Shown: positions 1 through 8,338 of the stretch, in pieces
How positions within the stretch are numbered: position 1 is the stretch's first letter
How the letters are laid out: each line of letters begins with the position of its first letter
Source: Streptomyces sp. TG1A-60
Lineage (GTDB): Bacteria; Actinomycetota; Actinomycetes; Streptomycetales; Streptomycetaceae
Reading direction: 5' to 3'
Assembly: GCF_037201975.1 (NCBI RefSeq)
Contig: NZ_CP147520.1
Span: forward strand, 4,526,001-4,590,000
Length of the DNA: 64,000 nt
Made by a program: the position numbers and the translations under genes
The notes under the pieces: generated by a model
What the model saw: only the letters and a program-made list of their open reading frames with translations
Told to the model about the DNA's origin: nothing
The model's database searches: none

Positions 1-241
1 CTCCGTGAGCAGGCGGGTTGGTTGGGGCGGCCAGGGGCCGGTCTCCCGTCGACTCGACGAGTTCCCGGCGGGTCCACCGGCGCCGGCCCAGGATGAGGCG
101 AACCTACGCCTGCACCGCGTGCGGAGCCGGGTCCCCCGGGGACAAGAACTCCGCCCGCGTGATGCTCGTCCGGGCCGGTCTCAACCCGGCTGGTGATCGT
201 GCGAGAGCTGCCGGACCGCCGGTCCACAGCCGACGTGAGCC

Positions 242-272
242 AATCCTCCCTCCCTTCGGGGAGGGGAGGATT
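242..272. terminator. Hairpin with TTCG tetraloop
   Basis: The arms AATCCTCCCTCCC and GGGAGGGGAGGATT pair with a single bulge around a TTCG loop. It could end a transcript entering from the left edge or act as a second terminator behind terD. Confidence 0.5.
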
Positions 273-322
273 CAATCGGGCGACGTATCGCGGGTGGGGG
301 AGGGCGGGATGCGGAGACGGAG

Positions 323-355
323 CGAGCCCCCGTCCCGGTGCGGGGCGGGGGCTCG
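323..355 (-). terminator. Terminator hairpin downstream of terD
   Basis: The arms CGAGCCCCCGTCCC and GGGGCGGGGGCTCG form a 14-bp stem with one G-U pair and a short loop. It lies about 75 bp beyond the terD stop codon on the strand terD uses. Confidence 0.55.
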
Positions 356-430
356 ATCAGGACGCGGTCCGCTGTGGACGTCCGCCGGGACGTCGATCGC
401 CGGCCTCGGTCGTGGACGTCGGACGTGACG

Positions 431-1006
431 TCAGACGCTGACGCCGAAGTCCTGGGCGATGCCGACGAGGCCCGAGGCGTAACCCTGGCCGACGGCGCGG
501 AACTTCCACTCGGCGCCGTTGCGGTACAGCTCGCCGAAGACCATGGCGGTCTCGGTGGCGGCGTCCTCGGAGAGGTCGTAGCGCGCGATCTCGGCGCCGC
601 CCGCCTGGTTGACGATGCGGATGTAGGCGTTGCGGACCTGGCCGAAGTTCTGCGAGCGGTTCTCGGCGTCGTAGATGGAGACCGGGAAGACGATCTTGTC
701 GACGTCGGCCGGGAGGCCCGCCAGGTTGACGTTGATCGCCTCGTCGTCGCCGGCGCCCTCGCCCGTGCGGTTGTCGCCGGTGTGGACGATGGTCTGGTCC
801 GGGGTCTGCTTGTTGTTGAAGAAGACGAAGTGGCCGTCCGAGTAGACCTTGCCCTCCGGGTTGACCGCGATCGCGGACGCGTCGAGGTCGAAGTCCGTGC
901 CGGTCGTGGTGCGGACGTCCCAGCCGAGGCCCACGGTGACGGCGGTCAGGCCCGGAGCCTCCTTGGTGAGCGAGACGTTGCCACCCTTGGACAGGCTTAC
1001 AGCCAT
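431..1006 (-). CDS. terD: TerD-family calcium-binding stress protein
   Basis: This 191-residue protein is a full-length TerD/CABP1-family cytosolic protein, the family linked to tellurite resistance, calcium binding and stress signalling in streptomycetes. Visible hallmarks are the start [13 protein letters not shown], the acidic [18 protein letters not shown] loop (residues about 28-45) and a second acidic stretch, [15 protein letters not shown], both typical Ca2+-binding segments. AAGGAC lies just before the ATG. It is monocistronic, divergent from arfB, and followed by a hairpin. Streptomycetes carry several paralogues, so the exact gene name is by family only. Confidence 0.93.
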   Translation of the reverse strand: MAVSLSKGGNVSLTKEAPGLTAVTVGLGWDVRTTTGTDFDLDASAIAVNPEGKVYSDGHFVFFNNKQTPDQTIVHTGDNRTGEGAGDDEAINVNLAGLPADVDKIVFPVSIYDAENRSQNFGQVRNAYIRIVNQAGGAEIARYDLSEDAATETAMVFGELYRNGAEWKFRAVGQGYASGLVGIAQDFGVSV

Positions 1007-1090
1007 GGTTGGGAGTCCTTCCCTCGTTTGCTTACATGCCCTACGTGTCCTACGAGCTTCGTGCCGTTGACGAAGCTACCTGCACCTGTA

Positions 1091-1119
1091 TGAACGTAGA
1101 GAGGGGCGCCAGAGGTTCC
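1091..1119 (-). promoter_or_regulatory. Candidate ECF-sigma promoter of terD
   Basis: On the minus strand GGAACC (1114-1119) is followed after 17 bp by CGTTCA (1091-1096), resembling the GGAAC-N16/17-CGTY pattern of SigE-class ECF promoters. It would give a leader of about 80 nt. This is pattern matching only. Confidence 0.35.
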
Positions 1120-1206
1120 AGCGGTTTTTACTTTCTTTACCGAGCATCACCGGGTGCGGGTGAAAAGCGCGTGACGTGGACCGGACATCCGCGCGACCAT
1201 GGGGGC

Positions 1207-1674
1207 ATGTCCGGTCCTTCTCGGGGGCCTGGGGGCCCGTCCCCCAGAAGCCTCGGCATCAGCATTCGTGGCTCCGTCTCGCTTCCCGAGTCCGAGCTCA
1301 TGTGGCGTTTCTCCCGCTCCTCCGGTCCCGGCGGACAGCACGTCAACACCAGCGACTCGCAGGTCGAGCTGAGGTTCGACCTCGCGAACACCGACGCACT
1401 GCCCGAGGTGTGGAAGGTGCGGGCGCTGGAGCGGCTCGCGGGGCGGCTCGTCGACGGCGTCGTCAGTGTGCGGGCCTCCGAGCACCGTTCCCAGTGGCGG
1501 AACCGGGAGACCGCGGCCGTACGGCTCGCCGCGCTCCTCGCGGAGGCGACCGCGCCGCCGCCCAGGCCGCGCCGGGCCACCCGGGTCCCGAGGGGGATCA
1601 ACGAGCGGCGGCTGCGGGAGAAGAAGCAGCGGTCCGACACCAAGCGGGGGCGGTCGGGGCGCGACTGGGGCTGA
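1207..1674 (+). CDS. arfB: Peptidyl-tRNA hydrolase ArfB (ribosome rescue)
   Basis: This is a 155-residue class I release-factor-like protein of the ArfB/YaeJ family, which hydrolyses peptidyl-tRNA on ribosomes stalled without a stop codon. The catalytic GGQ motif is in SRSSGPGGQHVNTSDS (residues about 39-54). The C-terminus is a basic tail rich in Arg and Lys, which in this family enters the empty mRNA channel. I chose the ATG at 1207, where the conserved domain begins; an open frame extends upstream to 1009 but its sequence is not family-like and overlaps the terD promoter region. It stands alone between divergent and convergent neighbours. Confidence 0.93.
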   Translation: MSGPSRGPGGPSPRSLGISIRGSVSLPESELMWRFSRSSGPGGQHVNTSDSQVELRFDLANTDALPEVWKVRALERLAGRLVDGVVSVRASEHRSQWRNRETAAVRLAALLAEATAPPPRPRRATRVPRGINERRLREKKQRSDTKRGRSGRDWG

Positions 1675-1759
1675 CCGCCCACGGGGACCTGTCGCGCCCA
1701 CGCGGCGCAGCAGCACGGGGACACGGCCCCGCGCCCCTTTCCGAGCCGCCCCGGACTCC

Positions 1760-2278
1760 TCAGCCCAACTGCCTGTACCTGCCCCGGAAGTAGGCCAGCG
1801 GGCCGCCGTGCGTGCCCGGCGCCGTCGCGGCCAGGACGCGGCCGATGACGAGGGTGTGGTCGCCGGCGGTCACGCGTTGCTCGGTGCGGCATTCCAGGGT
1901 GGCCAGGGCGCCGCCGACCAGGGGAGCGCCGGTGGCCGCGCCGCGGGTGTACGGGATGTCGGCGAAGAGCAGGCGGTCACTGAGGCGGCCTTTCATGGCG
2001 AAACGGCCGGCGGTGGTGCGCTGGTGCTCGGAGAGGACGGAGACGGCCCACAGAGGCTGCTCGGCGAGGAGGTCGTCCATACGGGAGCCCTCGCGGAGGC
2101 TGACCATGACGAGGGGCGGGTCCAGCGACACGGACATGAAGGAGGTGGCCGTCATGCCGACGTCCTCGCCGCTCGGCCCCTCGGGATCCCCGGGGTCCAG
2201 CGGCGGCTCGCACGCCGTCACCAGGACCACCCCCGCCGCCAGCCGGGACATCGCGGCACGGAACTCGTCTTCACTCAC
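1760..2278 (-). CDS. Flavin reductase family protein
   Basis: The FMN-binding split-barrel flavin-reductase domain covers almost all of the protein: an AAMSRLAAGVVLVTA start, GMTATSFMSVSLDPPLVMVSL in the middle (the flavin-contacting strand), a GRFAMKG segment, and a C-terminal LAYFRGRYRQL. Such proteins reduce FMN or FAD with NAD(P)H, often for a partner monooxygenase; no partner is adjacent. The start is uncertain. I took the GTG at 2278 where homology begins; the frame stays open to an ATG at 2458, which would add a 60-residue Ala/Pro/Ser-rich tail starting inside a 25-bp tandem repeat. Confidence 0.82.
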   Translation of the reverse strand: MSEDEFRAAMSRLAAGVVLVTACEPPLDPGDPEGPSGEDVGMTATSFMSVSLDPPLVMVSLREGSRMDDLLAEQPLWAVSVLSEHQRTTAGRFAMKGRLSDRLLFADIPYTRGAATGAPLVGGALATLECRTEQRVTAGDHTLVIGRVLAATAPGTHGGPLAYFRGRYRQLG

Positions 2279-2450
2279 CCCATCAGCATGCCCGCCGGGC
2301 GTGGACCCGGGCGCGGCCGGGGTCCCCGAGACGGCCGCGGAGGAAGGCGCGTGAGGGATCGCGGACGGGGTCGGGAGGGCAGGGGCGGAGCTGAGCGGAC
2401 GGGTGGGCGCGGAGTCTTCGGCACGCTCGTACGCTGATCCCGACGCCCGA

Positions 2451-2500
2451 CCCATCACATCGGGCCGACGCCCGCCCCATCACATCGGGCCGACGCCCGC
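2451..2500. repeat. Two perfect tandem copies of a 25-bp unit
   Basis: The unit begins CCCATCACATCGGGCC and is repeated exactly at 2451-2475 and 2476-2500, with partial copies at each side. It overlaps the furthest-upstream possible start of the flavin reductase gene, which argues against that start. Confidence 0.9.
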
Positions 2501-2669
2501 CCACCACCCGGACCTGCGACCTGGGCCGACAGCCGAAGCCCGCCACGAGCGCGACCCGTCGGTGCTTCCGGCCCCGCTGCCCCTCTGCACGCCGCCTACA
2601 CAGAGTTCTGGAACCTGTTCAGAAAGTGCACGGGGGAAACGCATAGTCTCCACTCAATTGCTCACGTTC

Positions 2670-2691
2670 TCCTGTGACTTGAGTCACAGGA
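2670..2691. promoter_or_regulatory. Perfect palindrome matching the Streptomyces Crp site
   Basis: Two 10-bp arms, TCCTGTGACT and AGTCACAGGA, are separated by TG. The core fits TGTGA-N6-TCACA and the GTG-N6-GNCAC pattern described for Streptomyces Crp. It lies about 215 bp upstream of the cdgB start and is the only such site noticed in the window. Confidence 0.65.
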
Positions 2692-2905
2692 GCCACATTT
2701 TGTTGACCCTGTGTACCGAGTGGGCTTCGCGCTGTGATTCAGTGGCGGGGACGCTGCAAGCTGTAAGCGGGAACGGTAAGCGGGAGTAAGCCCGCGAGTT
2801 ACGCAGGTTACCTCGGTGCCATCGGCCTCGCCGGTGATACCGGACGACGGGACATGACGACGAGCCTGGAGCCTGGAGCTGCCACGAGATCTCGGGGGAG
2901 GGCGA

Positions 2906-4660
2906 ATGGAATCCGAGTCGGAGCCTTACGTCCGTCTGACGACGCTGCGGCAGCTGCACCAGGTGATGGCGGACATGAACACCGCACGCAGCCTGGCCGA
3001 CACGCTGCAGACCGTCGCCGACGGTGTGGTGGGCGGCCTCGGCTATGAGCTGGCCTGCGTGAACCTCGTCCGCCCCGACGGCGACCTGGTCGTCGCCGCC
3101 CTCTCCGGGAACTCCGCCGCCGAGGCCCTGATCAGCGGTCGCGTCGGCTCCCGCACCTCCTGGGACCGCCGGCTGGCCATGGGTGAGGCCTGGGGCGACC
3201 TGCGGTTCATACCGCACACCGAGGGCTGGGTCCTGGACGAGGACGACGTACCACAGTGGTACACCGACGGCCCCGCACCCCGCTTCGAGGACGAGTGGCA
3301 CCCCTCCGACCGGCTGTTCGCGCCGATGTACACCCCGGGGGCGGGCGGTGCCTCCTGCGGTGAGCTGCTCGGCGTCCTCTCCGTGGACCGGCCGCGAAAC
3401 GGTCGGCGACCGGGGGCGTGGGGTCGGGAAGCGCTCCAGATGTACGCCTTCCAGGCCGCCATCGCGATCAGCAACGCTCGGCTTCGCGCCAACATGCAGC
3501 GCGCGCTGGTCAGGCTCGAAAGGGAGCAGCAGGCGCTGCGCGCCAGCGAGGAATTCTTCCGGCAGGCCTTCGAGTACGCCCCCTCCGGCATGGCCATCGC
3601 CGAGATGGGCGGCGATCAGCACGGCCGGATCCTCCGGACGAACGACGCGCTGTGCCGGCTCCTCGGGCGGCCCGCCTCCGCCATGCGGCGGTACGCGTTC
3701 TCCGATCTCGTCCACCCCGAGGACATAGGCACGCTCCTCAGGACCTCCGCCGAGGGCGGGCGCGCGGAGCTGCGGCTCGGGCGGCGCGACGGTACGCACG
3801 TGTGGGTGTCGCTGCGCAACAGCGTGGTCGCGGACGCCGCCGACGGGCCGCGTTTTCTGCTCACCCACGTCGAGGACATCGAGGAGCGCAAGCGGCGCGA
3901 GCTCCAGCTCGCGCACCGGGCCTCGCACGACGCCCTCACCGGCCTGCCGAACTCCGCCGAGCTGCGCTCCCGCCTCTCCGCCCGACTCTGCCAGCGCCCC
4001 CAGTCCCTCCCGGCCGGCGCGGCGCCCGACTCGATGAACGCGGCCTTCGGGCAGTTCGGGGAGCAGAGCGAGTTCGGCGGGGAGTACGGGGAGGCCGGTG
4101 CCGCCGAGTCCCCGGCGCAGCTGCCGCACCCGTCGTTCGACGCGTACGAGGCCGCGGGCCACAGCGGGCACGCCTTCGACTTCCACGCGGCCGGAGGGCC
4201 GTACGGTGCCTTCGACCACCATGTGCACACCGTCGCGCCCGAGGACGGGCGGGACGACGGCACGAAGGGGCTCGCGGTGCTCTTCTGCGACCTCGACGGG
4301 TTCAAGTCGATCAACGACCGGTTCGGGCACAACGCGGGCGACTCCGTCCTCATCGAGGTGGCCCGGCGGCTCAGCCGGGGCGTGCGCGACGGTGACACCG
4401 TGGCCCGGCTCGGCGGTGACGAGTTCGTCGTCCTCGCCGACGGCCTCGGCCGGGCGGACGCCCAGGACCTCGCCGTACGCCTGCGCAACGAGATCATCCA
4501 GCCCATCCGGGTGGACGGCCGCGCGATGCGCGTCGGCGCCAGTTTCGGCATCGGATGGGCGCACTGCGGAATGACGGCGGACGAGGTGTTGAAATCAGCT
4601 GACGAGCGGATGTACGTCGAGAAACGATCTCGTCCCAGACAGCACCGGCGGGCCGGATAG
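2906..4660 (+). CDS. cdgB: GAF-PAS-GGDEF diguanylate cyclase CdgB
   Basis: This 584-residue protein combines a GAF-like sensor (about 1-195), a short coiled segment, a PAS domain (about 205-325) and a GGDEF domain. The active-site GGDEF motif is intact at 503-507, and an RxxD inhibitory site (RDGD, 494-497) sits the canonical five residues upstream, so it should make c-di-GMP with product feedback. It matches the architecture and neighbourhood of Streptomyces cdgB, which influences development. Odd feature: about 85 residues of Gly/Glu/Ala/His-rich sequence (about 365-452) interrupt the GGDEF domain between LTGLPN and LFCDLDGFK. No transmembrane helix is seen. The ATG is preceded by GGGGGAGGG. 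Confidence 0.93.
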   Translation: MESESEPYVRLTTLRQLHQVMADMNTARSLADTLQTVADGVVGGLGYELACVNLVRPDGDLVVAALSGNSAAEALISGRVGSRTSWDRRLAMGEAWGDLRFIPHTEGWVLDEDDVPQWYTDGPAPRFEDEWHPSDRLFAPMYTPGAGGASCGELLGVLSVDRPRNGRRPGAWGREALQMYAFQAAIAISNARLRANMQRALVRLEREQQALRASEEFFRQAFEYAPSGMAIAEMGGDQHGRILRTNDALCRLLGRPASAMRRYAFSDLVHPEDIGTLLRTSAEGGRAELRLGRRDGTHVWVSLRNSVVADAADGPRFLLTHVEDIEERKRRELQLAHRASHDALTGLPNSAELRSRLSARLCQRPQSLPAGAAPDSMNAAFGQFGEQSEFGGEYGEAGAAESPAQLPHPSFDAYEAAGHSGHAFDFHAAGGPYGAFDHHVHTVAPEDGRDDGTKGLAVLFCDLDGFKSINDRFGHNAGDSVLIEVARRLSRGVRDGDTVARLGGDEFVVLADGLGRADAQDLAVRLRNEIIQPIRVDGRAMRVGASFGIGWAHCGMTADEVLKSADERMYVEKRSRPRQHRRAG

Positions 4661-4794
4661 CGGCCAGAGTGACACCTGCGACATTCGGAGAGAAACGCAG
4701 GTCAGAGGTGGCCTGCGACGGGAAGGCGCCTGGTGGGCGGTGCGTCGGCACGACGATGAGGCCTGAGTCACCCCTTTGGGCCAGCACGAGCGGG

Positions 4795-4800
4795 TAGGCT
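4795..4800 (+). promoter_or_regulatory. Possible -10 box (TAGGCT) for the CBM protein gene
   Basis: TAGGCT fits the streptomycete -10 consensus and would start a transcript about 70 nt before the ATG at 4874. No good -35 is visible at 17-18 bp. Confidence 0.3.
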
Positions 4801-4873
4801 CGCTCTCCTGCACCCCCACGCACCAACCTGCCACCCGTACGCGTATGTACCGCACCGCTGAGGAGACCTAGGG

Positions 4874-5842
4874 ATGACGCCCGGCAACAACGGCGCGAGC
4901 ACGCCCGAGGACGACGACCCGTTCGGCTACCTCTACGCCGACGGGCAGGCCCGAGGAGCCCAACCGCCCACAGCGAGCTACGGCTACCCGAACGCGGTCA
5001 ACCGGGTGCGACCGGTCGGCGAACGCCAGTACGGGCAGCAGACCCAGCAGGCCCCACAGGCCCCCACCGCGCAGTACGGGCAGGTCCCGCAGCAGCAGGG
5101 CGGCTACGGCCAGCCGAACGCGAACTACCAGGCCCCGGAGGCGTTCCCCGGCGGCCCCCAGGCGACTCGCCAGCAGACGCGCGGCAACGCCGGGGGCGGC
5201 GGTCGTGGCGGCGGCCCCAACACCAAGGGGCTGCTGATCGGCGCGATCGCCGTCGTGGCCGCCGTCGTGATCGGCATCAGTGTCGCCATCATCGTCGGCG
5301 ACGACAGCGAGGACACGGCCGGCAACGACACGGGCGCCTCCACGACGCCCACGGCCGAGGAGAACACCGAGCCCAGCCCGTCGGCCAGCAAGTCCAAGGA
5401 GGCGGAGACCGCCGAACTCCCGAAGGCGGAGGCCAAGACGCTCCTCCTCGGGGGCAACGCGGCCATCGCGTCCGACATCTCCGGTGCCAAGTCGGACGGC
5501 GGGTTCTACGTCGGCAACTTCAACTCGGTCGGTTCGTCGGTGACGTGGAAGGCGGACGACGTCCCGGAGAGCGGCAAGTACACGCTGTACGTCATCTACG
5601 GCGTCCCGGGCAAGGACGCCGACGCCACTCTCACGGTCAACGGCACCGCTCAGGGCCGCGACCTCAACCTCGCCAACTTCGCGAAGGCCGCAGAGGGCGA
5701 CTACGAGAAGGGCTGGACGAACACCTATGCGAACGTCCAGCTGAACAAGGGCAGCAACCAGATCAAGATCTCCTGCGAAGACGGAAATTCCTGCGACGTC
5801 AACTTCGACCAGCTGTACCTGAGAAAGGGATGGAAGAGCTGA
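4874..5842 (+). CDS. Membrane-anchored protein with C-terminal carbohydrate-binding module
   Basis: The 322 residues split into three parts: a Gln/Tyr/Gly/Pro-rich N-terminal tail (1-115, no signal peptide, presumably cytoplasmic), one transmembrane helix (about 117-137, LLIGAIAVVAAVVIGISVAI), and a Ser/Thr/Glu-rich linker leading to a beta-sandwich module (about 185-322). The module looks CBM35/CBM6-like, with GFYVGNFNSVGSSVTW, YTLYVIYGVPG and the C-terminal FDQLYLRKGW. This suggests sugar or cell-wall binding outside the membrane with a disordered inner tail; no catalytic domain is present. A good Shine-Dalgarno (GAGGAGA) precedes the ATG. The function is inferred from the module only. Confidence 0.8.
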   Translation: MTPGNNGASTPEDDDPFGYLYADGQARGAQPPTASYGYPNAVNRVRPVGERQYGQQTQQAPQAPTAQYGQVPQQQGGYGQPNANYQAPEAFPGGPQATRQQTRGNAGGGGRGGGPNTKGLLIGAIAVVAAVVIGISVAIIVGDDSEDTAGNDTGASTTPTAEENTEPSPSASKSKEAETAELPKAEAKTLLLGGNAAIASDISGAKSDGGFYVGNFNSVGSSVTWKADDVPESGKYTLYVIYGVPGKDADATLTVNGTAQGRDLNLANFAKAAEGDYEKGWTNTYANVQLNKGSNQIKISCEDGNSCDVNFDQLYLRKGWKS

Positions 5843-5868
5843 GGCCCGCCCTCAGGCTCTGAGCCCGC

Positions 5869-6054
5869 TCACGCCGCCGTGACCTCCCCCGTCACCGCCA
5901 CCTGCCCCACCAACTCCTCGTACATCTGACGGTCGAACTCGCCCGCCGCCGGTTTCGTCCAGGACACGATCGGCGACAGCTGTCGCGGAGGCTCGGTGAT
6001 GTCAAGGGATCGGCGGTCGGCGCAGTCCCCCGGACGGGCCGCCGCGATGCTCAC
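5869..6054 (-). CDS. Short hypothetical ORF or 3' gene remnant
   Basis: A 61-codon GTG-initiated frame lies 22 bp downstream of nagA on the same strand. Its last 35 residues (TEPPRQLSPIVSWTKPAAGE and on) read like the end of a structured protein rather than a shadow frame, but I do not recognise a family. There is no clear ribosome binding site. It could be the tail of a gene whose 5' part was deleted when it came next to nagA. Confidence 0.3.
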   Translation of the reverse strand: MSIAAARPGDCADRRSLDITEPPRQLSPIVSWTKPAAGEFDRQMYEELVGQVAVTGEVTAA

Positions 6055-6076
6055 CGCATGCCACCAACCGGACGGG

Positions 6077-7345
6077 TCAGGTCAGTCGGGGATCCTTCAC
6101 CCATTCGCCCTTCCGTAGCACGCCGGTCAGCCGGAAGTCCGCGTCGAGGAGTACGAGGTCGGCGTCCTTGCCCGGCTCGAGGGAGCCGACGCGGTCGTAG
6201 ACGCCGAGGAGTTTCGCGGGGTTGGCGCAGAGGGCGGTGACGGCGTCCTCGACCGGGAGGCGGTCGACGGTGACGGCGCGCCGGAAGGCGCGGTCCAGGG
6301 TGAGGGTCGAGCCCGCGATGGAGCCGCCCTCCACCAGGCGGGCCACTCCGCCGGCGACCCGCACCTCCAGCGGGCCGAGCATGTAGCTGCCGTCGCCGTA
6401 GCCGGCCGCGTCCATGGCGTCGGTGATGAAGGCGACCCGGCCGGCGCCCGCGTGCCGGAACGCCAGCTGGAGGGCGGCGGGGTGCAGGTGCGTACCGTCG
6501 TTGATCAGCTCGACCGTGATCCGCTCGTCCTCCAGGAGCGCCGTGATCGGGCCGGGCTCGCGGTGGCCGAGCGGGGGCATCGCGTTGAACAGATGGGTCG
6601 CCACGGTCGCGCCCGCGTCGATGGCCTGGACCGTCTGCTCGTACGTGGCGTCCGTGTGCCCGATCGCCGCGATGACGCCGTGCTCGGCGAGGAGGCGTAC
6701 GGAGTCGAGGCCGCCGGGGAGCTCGGTGGCGAGGGTGACCATCGCGGCCCGGCCGCGCGCCGCGTCGATCAGCCTGCGGACGTCCGCCGGGTCGGGGTCG
6801 CGGAGCAGTTCCCCGGAGTGCGCGCCCTTGCGGCACGGGGAGATGAACGGGCCCTCGAAGTGGATGCCGGCGATGTCGCCCTGCTCGGCCAGTTCGGACA
6901 GGAGGCCGGCGCGGTGGGCGAGGCCGTCCAGGTCGCCGGTGACGGTGGAGGCGACGAGGGTGGTGGTGCCGTGGAGGCGGTGGGTGTGGATGCCGCGGAG
7001 CACGTCCTCGACGGTGCCGGACGTGAAGGAGGCTCCGCCTCCGCCGTGGTTGTGGAGGTCGACGAAACCGGGGAGCACCCAGTGGTTTCGTACGTCGATC
7101 GCGGGGGCGTTCTCGGGGGCGCGCGCGGTGATTCTGCCGCCGTCGATGACCACTCGGCCGTTGTTGACGGTGCCGGTGGGCAGGACGACGTTGGCGCCTT
7201 CGAGGACGTAGGGGTGCGATGTGCTCGGCGGCTGCGGGTCTGCGGGGGCTGTTCGCGCCCGCGCGGCGGTCGTCGCGTGGTCGGCACTGCCCCGCGCCCC
7301 TGTGGGAGCGCTGTCGGACCCGGTGTCGGAAAGTGCGGGTGCCAT
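6077..7345 (-). CDS. nagA: N-acetylglucosamine-6-phosphate deacetylase
   Basis: NagA hydrolyses GlcNAc-6-P to GlcN-6-P and acetate in aminosugar catabolism and wall recycling. The 422 residues show the amidohydrolase fold: a metal-site-like VDLHNHGGGG (about 95-104), IHFEGPFISP with the metal-binding Glu, HTDATYEQ and THLFNAMPPLGHREPG for substrate and metal His residues, and FITDAMDAAG with the catalytic Asp. The start codon overlaps the nagK stop as ATGA, indicating translational coupling and supporting this start. The first ~45 residues are a low-complexity extension whose DNA resembles the dispersed GC-rich element seen elsewhere in the window. Confidence 0.93.
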   Translation of the reverse strand: MAPALSDTGSDSAPTGARGSADHATTAARARTAPADPQPPSTSHPYVLEGANVVLPTGTVNNGRVVIDGGRITARAPENAPAIDVRNHWVLPGFVDLHNHGGGGASFTSGTVEDVLRGIHTHRLHGTTTLVASTVTGDLDGLAHRAGLLSELAEQGDIAGIHFEGPFISPCRKGAHSGELLRDPDPADVRRLIDAARGRAAMVTLATELPGGLDSVRLLAEHGVIAAIGHTDATYEQTVQAIDAGATVATHLFNAMPPLGHREPGPITALLEDERITVELINDGTHLHPAALQLAFRHAGAGRVAFITDAMDAAGYGDGSYMLGPLEVRVAGGVARLVEGGSIAGSTLTLDRAFRRAVTVDRLPVEDAVTALCANPAKLLGVYDRVGSLEPGKDADLVLLDADFRLTGVLRKGEWVKDPRLT

Positions 7346-8331
7346 CAGCTGGTTACCTCCGAAGGGCCCTTGGGGGGCGTGGTGGTGATGAGGTCCCAGG
7401 CCATCAGTCCGGCGCCCAGGCAGCCCGCCGTGTCTCCCAGCGCGGCCGGGACGATGGCGGGCACCTTCTGGAAGGTCACCCGGCGTTCGACGGCGGCCCG
7501 CAGGGGTGTGAACAGGGTTTCACCGGCCTCGGCGAGGCCGCCGCCGATGACGAGGGTGCGCGGGTCCAGCAGGGTGAGGGCGGTGACGAGGCCGTCGGCG
7601 AGGGCGTCGACGGCGTGCTGCCAGACGGCGCCCGCGCGGGGGTCGCCCGACTCGACGGCCTTGGCGCAGTCCGCCGCGTCGGCCTCGGGGTCGCCGGTCG
7701 CCTCCGCCCAGGCTTCGCCGACGGCCGCCGCCGAGGCGAACCGTTCCAGACAGCCCCGCTGCCCGCAGGGACAGGGCGCGCCCCGGGGCCGTACGACGAT
7801 GTGGCCGATCTCGCCCGCGAAGCCGTGGGCGCCCGCCTCCACCCGGCCGTCGACGCCGATCGCGCCGGCGATCCCGGTGCCGAGCGCCACGAAGAGAAAG
7901 CGGTCGGCGCCCCGGCCCGCGCCCACGCGCCCCTCGGCGAGCCCGCCGGTGCGCACGTCGTGGCCGAGGGCGACCGGCAACCCGCCGAGGCGCTCGGCGA
8001 GCAGTGCGCGCAGCGGGACGTCGCGCCAGCCCAGGTTCGCGGCGTACACGGCGAGGCCCCGGTCGGAGTCGACGATGCCGGGGACGGCGACGCCGGCGGC
8101 GGACGCCGGCTCGCCGAAGCGCCGTTCGCCGTACGCGCGCAGCTCGGCCGCGAAGTCGAGGACGGACGCGACGACGGCGTCCGGGCCGCGCTCGCGCCCC
8201 GTGGCGCGGCGCGCCCGGTGCAACAGCGCGGGCCGGACGCCGGGCCCCCCTCCGGACGGCGTGCCGTCCGCCCCGACCAGTGCGGCCTTCATCCCGGTGC
8301 CGCCCACATCGAGGGCGATGACATGTCTCAC
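7345..8331 (-). CDS. nagK: ROK-family N-acetylglucosamine kinase
   Basis: This 328-residue ROK kinase has the N-terminal phosphate-binding ALDVGGTGMKAALV, the ATP/sugar loop GTGIAGAIGVDG, the substrate Glu/His segment GAHGFAGEIGHIVV, and the zinc-binding CPCGQRGCLE. With nagA directly downstream and overlapping by 1 bp it fits GlcNAc kinase, phosphorylating imported or recycled GlcNAc for deacetylation. The GTG start lies 7 nt after a CACACT -10 box, so the transcript is probably leaderless. The promoter -35 region overlaps a DasR-like operator. A glucokinase-type role cannot be excluded from sequence alone. Confidence 0.87.
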   Translation of the reverse strand: MRHVIALDVGGTGMKAALVGADGTPSGGGPGVRPALLHRARRATGRERGPDAVVASVLDFAAELRAYGERRFGEPASAAGVAVPGIVDSDRGLAVYAANLGWRDVPLRALLAERLGGLPVALGHDVRTGGLAEGRVGAGRGADRFLFVALGTGIAGAIGVDGRVEAGAHGFAGEIGHIVVRPRGAPCPCGQRGCLERFASAAAVGEAWAEATGDPEADAADCAKAVESGDPRAGAVWQHAVDALADGLVTALTLLDPRTLVIGGGLAEAGETLFTPLRAAVERRVTFQKVPAIVPAALGDTAGCLGAGLMAWDLITTTPPKGPSEVTS

Positions 8332-8338
8332 GGGTGAC

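Larger units (their letters stand above)
1..430. other. Intergenic left edge, no supportable gene
   Basis: Short open frames exist on the + strand here but none has a recognisable domain or a convincing ribosome binding site. Two GC-rich hairpins lie in it (listed separately), the right one about 75 bp past the terD stop. Between 370 and 435 the motif GGACGTC or GACGTC recurs several times. A gene ending to the left of the window could use the first hairpin. Confidence 0.5.
2279..2905. other. Intergenic region between flavin reductase and cdgB
   Basis: About 630 bp without a clear gene. It holds the 25-bp tandem repeat (2451-2500), a perfect Crp-type palindrome (2670-2691) and presumably the cdgB promoter. 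From about 2590 to 2790 the sequence is noticeably richer in A/T than its surroundings, as expected for a regulatory region. I could not place a confident -10/-35 pair. Confidence 0.5.

Noticed and set aside
2684..4564. 626-codon open frame antisense to cdgB
   Set aside because: Low-complexity translation in the shadow of an intact GAF-PAS-GGDEF gene.
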